From an uncultured Planctomycetia bacterium (GTDB taxonomy: Bacteria > Planctomycetota > UBA1135 > GCA-002686595): 11,785 nucleotides of DNA. The notes under the pieces are model-generated. The model did not search any database. It saw only the letters and a list, made by a program, of their open reading frames with translations, and was not told the origin of the DNA. The number at the start of each line of letters is the position of its first letter. Position 1 is the stretch's first letter. Shown here piece by piece: positions 1 through 6,730 of this stretch. The stretch covers positions 1-11,785 of the forward strand of contig CALFYL010000222.1 in assembly GCA_937952135.1 (NCBI GenBank). Direction: 5' to 3'. A program made the translations under genes and the position numbers.

Positions 1-3000
1 CCCTGGTCGCCGCGCCCGCTCGCGCCCAAGCCGTCGAAGCCGCGGATTGGTCCGCGGCCCTGCTCGATTCGCCGCACCTGTTCGCCGACGACCGCGACGC
101 GCGCGCGGCGGAGCTTCTGGCGCTGATCGAACGCGCGCCCGACCATCCGCTGGTCGAGCTCGGCCTGCGCGTGCTGCGCGACTTCTCGGCCGACAGACCC
201 CGCGCTTTCGTCGAGCGCTGCCTCCTGCTCGATGCCGCGCGCATGACCCCCGCCGCGCGCGCGGAGTTCGAAGCGCTGCGCCTGGAGCACGCCCCCGAAC
301 GTGCGTCGCTCGGCATCGCGCCGGCCGCGGACCTGGGCCGCGACCGCCTGCGCCCGAGCCTGGTCATCGGTCCGCTGCCGGATGTCTACGACCGCGCCGC
401 GCGACTCGCGCTGCTCGAGACGCCCGGCTTCGAGCGCGAGCACCGCGGCTATCCGGGCAAGCTCGAACGCTGGACCGCGTGCGTCCAGCCGAAGCTCGAG
501 CTGTTCGTCGATCCCGACGAGCTCGTCGGCGACGAGTTCGGCTGGGGCGCGGTGCTGTTCGGCTTCCGAGCGGCGCAGGGCGGGCCCGCGTGGATCGAAA
601 TCGACGTGAGCGGCGACAGCGGGCCGGCGTGGACCACGACGCGGAGCTGGCGCGACGGCGGAGCGCTGTCGGAGATCGACGACCCGTCGCTCGACTTGCG
701 CATCAACGACGCGCCGAGCGAGCATTTCGATCTGCTCTGGCGCGAGCGCGCGAAGAAGGTTCGCTTCCCCACCGTGCTGCGCAGCGGCGGCAATCGAGTC
801 GTGATCGCGTTGAACCTCGGCGCGCGCGTGCGCCTCGCGGTGCGCGTCCTCGATTCTCGCGGCGCGCCGTACCCGGGGCTCGAGGGGACCGACACCCTCC
901 CCGAGCTCGGCTCGGCCGTCGCCGCGGCGCCGCCGCAAACGCCGGTCGTCGACGCGCTCGCGTGGCTCGAAGAGCAAGCGGACACGTCGCCGCGCGGGCT
1001 CGCGCTGCTCGGCGCGGCGCATCTGTGGCTCGGCGAGACCGTGCGCGGTTCGCAACGGCTCTCGCAAGCCGTCGCCGCCGACGCGACGCTGCTGGGTGCG
1101 CGCACGTGGCTCGCCGAGTTCTTCAACGGCGAGTGCTACGCGCCGCAGAGTTGGGCGCGCGGCCGCGCGCGCGGCATGTTCGAGTCGCTCGCGGTCGAGG
1201 ATCCGACGAATCTGCGCGCGGTCTCGGCGCTGGCGGAGGTCTGGTCGGCGGAGGACCGCGAGGAGGATGCGCTCGACTTGCTGCGCGCGACGACGAACGC
1301 CGCTCCGAACTCGCCGCACGAACCGCTGCAGCGCTGGTACGTGCTCAGCCGGCTCGAACTCGAGGTCCCGGCGGAACGCGCGCTGCTCGAAGCCTCCGCG
1401 AGGGCGCCCGAGAGTCCGCGCGCCGCGACCGCGCTCGCGCAGCACTGGGCGAGCCACGGACAACAAGCGCGGGCCACGGCGGAGCGCACCCGCGCCATCG
1501 AGGCGGCCGGAGGGTCGCCCGCGCAGCTCCGCGCCGTCGCGCAGGCCCACGCCGCGCTCGGCGAAGTCGACGAAGCGCTGCGCCTGGGGCGTTTGGCGGC
1601 CGAAATCGGCGGCGAGAACGAGCGCGACGAACTCGCGAGCTACCTCGAATCGGTCGCGGACTACGCGGCGGCCGAGGCGATCGTGCTCGAGCTCGCGCAG
1701 CTCCACCCCGAGTCGGCGTACTACCGCCGCAAGCTCGCGGACCTCGCGCGGCTGCGCGGGAACAGTGCGGCCGAGGCGCTGCAACTCGAGGCCGCGCTCG
1801 CGCTCGCACCGGGCGACGACGCGCTGCGCGAGCGGCTGCGCGCGCTCGGCAAGGCCGATCCCGCGGAGCAGTTCTTCGCGAAGTGGTCGATCGACACCGC
1901 GCGCGAGCTCGAAGGCTTCGACGCCGCACGTTGGAACGACCACGTGGTCCGCGCGATCGACGCGGCGGCGGTCTGGGTGTTCGACGACGGGGCGTGGGAG
2001 CAGGTGAGCCACTCGCGCTCGGTCGCGCGCGACCTCGAAGGCTGCGAAGCGCTCGGCAAACAGGGCCAGCAGCAAGAGATGCTGCGCATCGCGACGCTCA
2101 AGGCCTCCGACGGCAAGGAGTACGAGCCCGTCCTCGTCGACGGCGAGTACGTGATGCCCGCGCTCGAGCCGGGCGACACGGTCGAGTTGGTGTGGAAGTA
2201 CAGCGGCGGACCGAACCGCGAAGGCCGCCTCGTCCTTCCGCAGTGGAGCTTCGCGTCGACCGATGAGCCGTTCTTCCTCTCGCGCTACGTGATCTCGGCG
2301 CCGAAGAAGCTGGGGCTCGAGATGGAGCTGCGCAACTTCGAAGGCCAGCACGAGCAATTCGAGGACGGCGAGCGCGTGGTGCATGTGTTCGAGCTGCGCG
2401 ACGTGGCGCGCGTGATTCCCGAGCCGCTCTCGCCGCCGCCGCCGTGGTACCTGCCCTGGGTGCAGTTCGGCACGCCGCGCTCGCGCGAGAGCATGGCGGA
2501 GCAAGCGCGCGTCGAGATCGCGGCTTCGCTGCGGGCGACGCCTCAGATCGTCGAAGCCGCGCAGCGCGCCACCGCGTCCGTCGCCGGCCAGGAGGCGCAG
2601 GCTCGCGCGCTGCACGGGTTCGTGGTGACGGCGCTCGACAAGCGCTCGGGCGGCTACGCGTCGGCGACCGGCGCGCTGCTGCAGCGCGAGGGCAACCCGG
2701 CGGTGCTCTACTCGGCGCTGCTGTCGGCGGTCGGGATCGAGCACGAGCTCGTGTGGTCGCGCGGCGTCGATCCGCGCGCGGACCGGGAACCCGATCCGGC
2801 CTTCCTCGACCTGGGCCGCTGGATCGGCCGCATGCTCGTGGTCGTGCGTCCGGACGACGGTCCCGAAGCGTGGTGCGACCTCGGCACGAAGACCATGCCC
2901 TACGGGAAGCAGTTGCTCGACTCGCCGCGCGCGGAGGGCTTGAGCGTGCTTTCGGGCCGCTTCCTCGAGTGCCCGGACGCGCCGCTCGACGAGTTGAGCG

Positions 3001-3635
3001 GCGAGAGCACGCAGATGACGATCGCGCTGCAGGCGGATCGCTCGGCGCGCATCGCCATCGACTTCGCGCCGACCGGCAACATCGGCCACCTGTGGAAGGA
3101 AGGCCTGCGCGAGGCGCCAAAGGCGCAGCTCAAGCAGACCGCGGCGCGCATCGGGTCGCAGATCGTGCGCGGCTTCGAGCTCGAGGAGCACACCTGGCCG
3201 GGCCTCGAGGACGACGCGGATCTTCACATCCGGGCCGACGGCGTGCACAAGCGCTACCTCGACAAGGACAAGGACGAGCTCACCTGCCGCTCGCCGTTCC
3301 CCGCGCTGCAGTTGAGCGGGCTCGCGCGCGGCGAAGGCGAGCGCAAGCAGCCGTTCTTCTTCCCGCAGTCGCTGGTGCGTTCGTGGAAAGTGCGCTTCGA
3401 GCTCGATCCGAAGCTGAAGCTCGTGCAGGGCCTCGAGGACGTCGAGCTCGAGTGCGCCGGTGCGCGCTTCCGGCAGACGATGCAGCCCGACGGCGAGCAC
3501 GCGTTCGTCGTCGAACGTTCGCTGCTGGCGCCGCCCCTGCACCTCACGCCGGAGCAGTTCCCAGCCTTCGTGGAGTTCTGCAAGCGCTGCGACGAACTCG
3601 ACCGCGCGAAGCTGCGCTTCTCGCTCGTCGAGTAG
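1..3635 (+). CDS. Exported TPR / DUF3857 / transglutaminase-like protein, 5' end outside window
   Basis: The frame is open from base 3 to the TAG at 3633-3635, giving 1210 visible residues with no start. The first residues (LVAAPARAQA, then VEAADW) look like the end of a signal peptide, so only a short N-terminus is missing and the protein is probably periplasmic. Bases about 950-1860 encode Ala/Leu/Glu-rich helical pairs with TPR spacing. Bases about 1915-2470 resemble DUF3857, including the 'LEPGDTVELVWKY' strand and a 'YVISAPKKL' segment. Bases about 2590-2930 match a transglutaminase-like core: a helix ending 'ALLSAVGIEHELVW', then 'EAWCDLGTKTMPYG'. In active relatives that helix opens with a GDC-type motif; here 2688-2702 reads E-G-N-P-A, with no Cys and no catalytic His before the Trp, so it is probably not an enzyme. 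The beta-rich C-terminus resembles the DUF3858-type tail of such proteins. Family call is firm; function is unknown (envelope scaffold or binding is inference). Confidence 0.85.
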   Translation, partial: LVAAPARAQAVEAADWSAALLDSPHLFADDRDARAAELLALIERAPDHPLVELGLRVLRDFSADRPRAFVERCLLLDAARMTPAARAEFEALRLEHAPERASLGIAPAADLGRDRLRPSLVIGPLPDVYDRAARLALLETPGFEREHRGYPGKLERWTACVQPKLELFVDPDELVGDEFGWGAVLFGFRAAQGGPAWIEIDVSGDSGPAWTTTRSWRDGGALSEIDDPSLDLRINDAPSEHFDLLWRERAKKVRFPTVLRSGGNRVVIALNLGARVRLAVRVLDSRGAPYPGLEGTDTLPELGSAVAAAPPQTPVVDALAWLEEQADTSPRGLALLGAAHLWLGETVRGSQRLSQAVAADATLLGARTWLAEFFNGECYAPQSWARGRARGMFESLAVEDPTNLRAVSALAEVWSAEDREEDALDLLRATTNAAPNSPHEPLQRWYVLSRLELEVPAERALLEASARAPESPRAATALAQHWASHGQQARATAERTRAIEAAGGSPAQLRAVAQAHAALGEVDEALRLGRLAAEIGGENERDELASYLESVADYAAAEAIVLELAQLHPESAYYRRKLADLARLRGNSAAEALQLEAALALAPGDDALRERLRALGKADPAEQFFAKWSIDTARELEGFDAARWNDHVVRAIDAAAVWVFDDGAWEQVSHSRSVARDLEGCEALGKQGQQQEMLRIATLKASDGKEYEPVLVDGEYVMPALEPGDTVELVWKYSGGPNREGRLVLPQWSFASTDEPFFLSRYVISAPKKLGLEMELRNFEGQHEQFEDGERVVHVFELRDVARVIPEPLSPPPPWYLPWVQFGTPRSRESMAEQARVEIAASLRATPQIVEAAQRATASVAGQEAQARALHGFVVTALDKRSGGYASATGALLQREGNPAVLYSALLSAVGIEHELVWSRGVDPRADREPDPAFLDLGRWIGRMLVVVRPDDGPEAWCDLGTKTMPYGKQLLDSPRAEGLSVLSGRFLECPDAPLDELSGESTQMTIALQADRSARIAIDFAPTGNIGHLWKEGLREAPKAQLKQTAARIGSQIVRGFELEEHTWPGLEDDADLHIRADGVHKRYLDKDKDELTCRSPFPALQLSGLARGEGERKQPFFFPQSLVRSWKVRFELDPKLKLVQGLEDVELECAGARFRQTMQPDGEHAFVVERSLLAPPLHLTPEQFPAFVEFCKRCDELDRAKLRFSLVE

Positions 3636-3675
3636 CGCTGTCGATTCCACCGCGCGCGAACGTTGTCGAGTAGTC

Positions 3676-3714
3676 TCAGGGTGTGTTGGCCGTGGACCGG
3701 CCGACGCACCCTGA
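3676..3714 (+). terminator. Long stem-loop between the TPR/DUF3857 gene and the propeller gene
   Basis: Bases 3676-3691 (TCAGGGTGTGTTGGCC) pair with 3699-3714 (GGCCGACGCACCCTGA) over all 16 positions in RNA, two of them G-U pairs. The loop is GTGGACC, whose outer G and C can add one more pair. It starts about 40 bp after the stop of the upstream gene and ends 55 bp before the ATG at 3770. There is no U-run behind it (ATGCTTTCG follows), so it is not a classical intrinsic terminator. A copy of CACCCTGAG at 3730-3738 could pair with 3675-3683 instead, so a regulatory leader is an alternative. The structure is directly visible; the role is inferred. Confidence 0.5.
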
Positions 3715-3769
3715 ATGCTTTCGTACGCCCACCCTGAGTGACGCCTCGAGTTCCGCCGCGTACTCCACC

Positions 3770-5638
3770 ATGACCCCCAAAGCCCTCGTCGCTTCGCTCG
3801 CCCTCCTCACCCTGGCCTCCGTCGCCGGCGCGCAGACACAGCTCTACTTCACCGAGTACGAGTTCAACGCCGCGCGCGTGCGCTCGATGGGCCTCGACGG
3901 TTCGAACCCGCAGACCCTGTTCGCGCTGCCGTCGAACGAGTGGCTGCCGGTCGGCATGAGCTTCGATCCGCCGACGCAGCGCTTCTTCATCGCCGACATG
4001 GCGTCGCCGGAGAACATCGTTCGCGTCAACCTCGACGGAAGCGGCTTCACGAGCCTCGTGACGGCGACCGGGAGCACGCGCGCTCCGCGCTTCGACGGCG
4101 CGGGCAAGATGTACTTCACCTCGGGCAACCAGATCTGGCGTTCGAACGTCGACGGGTCGAGCCCGCAGCCGCTTTTTGTGGCGACGCAGACGTTTCCGCT
4201 CAGCGGCGTGGCGGTCGACGGAACGAACGGGCACGTGTACTTCGGCGGCGACAACGTGATCCGCCGCATGAACCTCGACGGCTCGAACGTGCTGACGGTC
4301 GTGCGCGGCGTGAGCTCGGTGCGGGACATCGAGCTCGACATCGCAGGCGGCCACCTCTACTGGCTCGACGCCGACACGCTCTCGGACTTCGTCGGCCGCG
4401 TGAAGCTCGACGACACGGAGTTCACGGTGCTCGTCGACTCGTCGCCGGGCGTGGTGCAGAGCGGCGGGCTGATCTCGCTCCTGGTCGACCGCGCCGGCGG
4501 GAAGCTCTACTTCGCCGACGATCTGCACGACCGCGTCGAACGCACCGAGCTGAACGGCACGGGCCGCACGACGATCTACTCGATCGCGAGCGGGCCTTCG
4601 CCCTCCAGCCTCGCGCTCAGCACCGGCGCGCAGGCCCAAGCCCTCGCCGACTGCAACGCGAACGGCGCCGGCGACGCGCTCGACATAGCGAACTCCGTCT
4701 CGAGCGACTGCAACGCGAACGGTGTCCCGGACGAGTGCGAGCTCGATCCGTGCCCCTCGTTCACGTTCCTCGTCGACCAGGGCTCGAACCCGGCCGTCTC
4801 CAGTCTCACGCTCGGCGGACCGGGGCCCTCGAGCAACTTGCAGTTCGAGATCTTCGCGCCCTTCGACGTGCCCGCAGGCGGCTGGAACGTCGGCGAGGTC
4901 CACGTCGACGGCTTCACGGTGAACTACGCCGACGGTTCGGGCTTCACGGCCACGCTGTTCCCCGACAACGGCGCGAACTTCGCGGACGAGTCGGCGCCGA
5001 TCGCCTCGTCGACCTGCCAGTTCCGCTTCAACACGGCCACGGTCAACTGGATCCGCCGGCCGTTCCAGGTCGCGCTGCCCGCCGGCCGCCACTGGCTGCG
5101 CTTGCGATCCAACCAGACGGGCGTGTACTTCGCGGCGGCCAACGTCGGCACGAGCGGCCTGCAGGCGGTCTCGCGCCGCGGCGACGGCCAGCTCTTCACG
5201 GGTTCGCCGCTCGCGCTGCGCATCACCGAGGGCTGCCCCGTGCCGCAGACCTACTGCACGGCGAAGCTCTCCTCGAGCGGCTGCCTGCCCGCGATCTCCG
5301 CGAGCGGTGTCCCCTCGCCGAGCGGCTCGTTCGTCGTGAACGTCGCGCAAGTCGAGGGCCAGCGCGCGGGACTCGTGTTCCGCGGCTTCAACGGTCCGCT
5401 CGCCGCCCCGTTCCAAGGCGGCTTCCTGTGCGTCGCTCCGCCGCTCTTGCGCTTGCCCGCGCAGAACTCCGGCGGCGCCGCGGGAACGTGCGGCGGTGCG
5501 TTCAGCTATCCGCTCAGCGCGTTGATCGCGTCCTCCCCCGCGGGTTCGTCGTTCTGGATGCAGGCATGGTTCCGCGACCCGCAGAGCGCGAGCACGACGG
5601 GACTTTCGAACGGGATCGCCTTCACGACGTGCCCTTGA
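3770..5638 (+). CDS. Secreted YWTD-type beta-propeller protein with EF-hand-like loops and shared C-terminal module
   Basis: 622 residues. ATG 3770 is chosen because MTPKALVASLALLTLASVAGA is a clear signal peptide, cut before QTQLYF; the frame is open upstream, but that part crosses the stem-loop and reads poorly. No Shine-Dalgarno is visible. Residues about 25-275 hold six LDL-receptor-type YWTD-like repeats (LYFTEY, FFIADM, MYFTSG, VYFGGD, LYWLDA, LYFADD, each followed by a V/I-x-R-x-x-L-D-G-like strand), expected to form one six-bladed propeller. Residues 294-328 contain two DCNANG loops. Residues about 330-490 are a beta-rich, Gly-rich domain I do not recognise. Residues 496-622 are a Cys-containing module (GLVFRG, APFQGGFLC, WFRDP, TGLSN) shared with the gene at 6731. 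The protein is probably extracellular or cell-surface and calcium-dependent; ligand unknown. It has its own leader region and converges on the next gene. Confidence 0.9.
   Translation: MTPKALVASLALLTLASVAGAQTQLYFTEYEFNAARVRSMGLDGSNPQTLFALPSNEWLPVGMSFDPPTQRFFIADMASPENIVRVNLDGSGFTSLVTATGSTRAPRFDGAGKMYFTSGNQIWRSNVDGSSPQPLFVATQTFPLSGVAVDGTNGHVYFGGDNVIRRMNLDGSNVLTVVRGVSSVRDIELDIAGGHLYWLDADTLSDFVGRVKLDDTEFTVLVDSSPGVVQSGGLISLLVDRAGGKLYFADDLHDRVERTELNGTGRTTIYSIASGPSPSSLALSTGAQAQALADCNANGAGDALDIANSVSSDCNANGVPDECELDPCPSFTFLVDQGSNPAVSSLTLGGPGPSSNLQFEIFAPFDVPAGGWNVGEVHVDGFTVNYADGSGFTATLFPDNGANFADESAPIASSTCQFRFNTATVNWIRRPFQVALPAGRHWLRLRSNQTGVYFAAANVGTSGLQAVSRRGDGQLFTGSPLALRITEGCPVPQTYCTAKLSSSGCLPAISASGVPSPSGSFVVNVAQVEGQRAGLVFRGFNGPLAAPFQGGFLCVAPPLLRLPAQNSGGAAGTCGGAFSYPLSALIASSPAGSSFWMQAWFRDPQSASTTGLSNGIAFTTCP
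4649..4759 (+). repeat. Two tandem DCNANG EF-hand-like loops encoded within the propeller gene
   Basis: Codons from 4649 and from 4706 (57 bases, 19 residues apart) both encode Asp-Cys-Asn-Ala-Asn-Gly. Loop 1 continues AGDALD and loop 2 VPDECE, placing Asp/Asn/Asn and a terminal Asp or Glu at positions 1, 3, 5 and 12, as in EF-hand or dockerin-type calcium loops. Cysteines at position 2 of each loop and in DEC and DPC could form disulfides. Similar paired motifs are common in planctomycete exported proteins. Calcium binding is inferred from spacing. No cohesin partner is visible, so calling it a cellulosomal dockerin would go too far. Confidence 0.75.
5255..5635 (+). other. Region encoding shared C-terminal module, copy 1
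   Basis: Encodes residues 496-622 of the propeller protein. Landmarks in order: CTAKLSSSGC; SASGVPSPSG; AGLVFRGFNG; APFQGGFLC; a proline-rich strand (APPLLRLP); TCGGAFSY; WMQAWFRDP; TGLSNGIAF; a terminal TTCP. The same landmarks appear in the same order at the end of the otherwise unrelated protein encoded at 6731-7681. I recall similar C-termini in other planctomycete secreted proteins but know no established name or function. Confidence 0.75.
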
Positions 5639-5642
5639 GTCG

Positions 5643-5668
5643 ACGCGCCCCGGCCCCCGGCGGCGCGT
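5643..5668. terminator. Possible bidirectional terminator between convergent genes
   Basis: ACGCGCC (5643-5649) and GGCGCGT (5662-5668) form a 7-bp stem with a 12-base C/G-rich loop in the 48-bp gap between the convergent propeller and hydrolase genes. It is symmetrical, so it could work for both strands. There is no U-run on either side, and short GC stems arise easily by chance in this DNA. Confidence 0.35.
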
Positions 5669-5686
5669 GAGCGCGCTCGGAACGGC

Positions 5687-6520
5687 TCACTTCGCTCCGA
5701 GCAACTCGACCCAGCGCTTCCACGCCTCGTCGCGCGCCTTCTTGTTCGCCTCCGAAGCGTCGCTCGCTTCGCCCGCGCGCACGAATCCGTGCCCCGCGCC
5801 GGCGTAGATCGTCGGCTCGAAGCGCTTCTCGAGCTTCTTCATCGCCTCGACCGTCGCCGGCACCGCGCCCGTGATGCGCGCGTCGTTCTCGCCGTAGAAC
5901 CCGTACACGGGGCACTCGATCTTCGCGAGCACCGCTTCGTCGGTCGGCGCGCCTCCGTAGAACACGAACGCCGCGCGCAACCCCTCGCGCCGCGCGGCGT
6001 AGTTGAAGCTCTGGCTGCCGCCCCAACAGAAGCCCGCGACGCTCAACTTGCCGTCGCACGCCTCGAGCTTCAGCACGTAGTCCGCGACGGCGTCGAGATC
6101 GAGCTTCACTTGCTCGGGCGCGAGCGCATAGATCGCCTTCGTCGCCGCGTCGGTGCTCGCGAAGCTCGTCGTATCGCCGCCTTCGGGTCCCGCGCCCGAC
6201 AGCAGGTCCGGCGCGATGGCGAGAAAGCCCTTAGCGGCGAGTTGATCGGCCACCGAGCGCACCCAGTCGGTCAGCCCCTTGTTCTCGTGGATGACGAGCA
6301 CCGCCGGCGCCTTCTTCGCGACTTCGGGGAACGCGACGAAGCAGCGCACCTTGCGCTCGCCCTGCGCGACCTCGACCCATTCGTGGTGGCGCGGCGAGGC
6401 CTCGAGCGCCTTCTTCGCGCTGTCTTGAGCGAGCGCGGCGGCGCAGGTCAGCAAGGTGAAGATCGCGGCGGAGACGGTGGCGAAGACAGCGGCGACGATC
6501 GAGTTGGCTTTGGCGTTCAT
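5687..6520 (-). CDS. Exported dienelactone hydrolase-family alpha/beta-hydrolase
   Basis: 277 residues on the minus strand, starting at ATG 6518-6520, which has a good ribosome site at 6527-6532. Residues 1-31 form a signal peptide ending ALA before QDS, so the enzyme is probably periplasmic, unlike the classical cytosolic dienelactone hydrolases. Family marks: VIHENKGL (Glu79), the nucleophile elbow GFCWGG with Cys165, the GENDARI loop with Asp213 and GAGHGF with His244. This is the complete Cys-Asp-His triad of PF01738-type hydrolases. The length is somewhat above the usual ~240 because of the leader. Such enzymes cleave lactones or esters, but substrates vary widely and no aromatic-degradation genes are nearby, so a role in chlorocatechol breakdown is not supported. 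It converges with the propeller gene and is divergent from the gene at 6731, with which it shares a 210-bp promoter region. Confidence 0.92.
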   Translation of the reverse strand: MNAKANSIVAAVFATVSAAIFTLLTCAAALAQDSAKKALEASPRHHEWVEVAQGERKVRCFVAFPEVAKKAPAVLVIHENKGLTDWVRSVADQLAAKGFLAIAPDLLSGAGPEGGDTTSFASTDAATKAIYALAPEQVKLDLDAVADYVLKLEACDGKLSVAGFCWGGSQSFNYAARREGLRAAFVFYGGAPTDEAVLAKIECPVYGFYGENDARITGAVPATVEAMKKLEKRFEPTIYAGAGHGFVRAGEASDASEANKKARDEAWKRWVELLGAK

Positions 6521-6526
6521 GGGGGC

Positions 6527-6532
6527 CCTCCT
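6527..6532 (-). promoter_or_regulatory. Shine-Dalgarno site of the hydrolase gene
   Basis: On the minus strand this reads AGGAGG, six bases before ATG 6520. It is the only strong Shine-Dalgarno sequence I find before any gene in the window and it fixes the start of the hydrolase. Confidence 0.75.
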
Positions 6533-6610
6533 GGCCGGTTCGGCTCAGTGTTGCACACGGCGCCGGCGGCCGCGCGTTCTCCGCGCTGGGATCGCGCGAC
6601 ACCGATGCGC

Positions 6611-6628
6611 GCGGAATGTGGATTCCGC
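6611..6628. repeat. Inverted repeat in the divergent intergenic region
   Basis: GCGGAAT (6611-6617) and ATTCCGC (6622-6628) form perfect 7-bp arms around GTGG. The repeat lies between the divergent hydrolase and Cys-rich secreted protein genes, about 90 bp from the former start and 100 bp from the latter. It could be an operator or a small hairpin. The arms are less GC-rich than the surroundings, which makes a chance match somewhat less likely. Confidence 0.4.
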
Positions 6629-6666
6629 CAGCCGTTTCGCGCGCGGCGCTCGCACGGGCAGTCCGT

Positions 6667-6686
6667 GTCGGCCGACGTCGGCCGAC
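6667..6686. repeat. Tandem 10-bp palindromes, candidate operator
   Basis: GTCGGCCGAC is its own reverse complement and occurs twice with no gap (6667-6676 and 6677-6686), so the 20 bases form one larger palindrome. It lies 44 bp before ATG 6731. Two adjacent symmetric sites on one helical turn spacing fit cooperative binding of a dimeric regulator, and a hairpin in the leader RNA is also possible. The repeat is certain; the function is inferred. Confidence 0.5.
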
Positions 6687-6730
6687 GGCCCCCAAAGTTC
6701 GCGTCCAAGAAACGCCTAGCGAGTCCTCTC

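Noticed and set aside
47..2266. A 739-codon plus-strand open frame overlapping the TPR/DUF3857 gene
   Set aside because: Its product is almost only Arg, Ala and Gly with no domain; it is the GC-rich shadow of the real frame, which shows TPR and DUF3857 features.
4649..4759. Cellulosomal dockerin
   Set aside because: The calcium-loop spacing fits, but the Cys-containing DCNANG form is general in planctomycete exported proteins and no cohesin, cellulase or scaffoldin is nearby.
3254..5416. A 720-codon minus-strand open frame opposite the propeller gene
   Set aside because: It crosses two real genes and an intergenic hairpin, has Arg/Val/Glu-rich composition and no recognisable domain or leader.
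6422..6448. Lipoprotein signal (LLTC) in the hydrolase leader
   Set aside because: Thr before the Cys is a poor lipobox, and a good signal peptidase I site (ALA before QDS) follows a few residues later.
5687..6520. Chlorocatechol-pathway dienelactone hydrolase
   Set aside because: The family is right, but the enzyme is exported and no other aromatic-degradation gene is in the window, so the specific pathway name is not justified.
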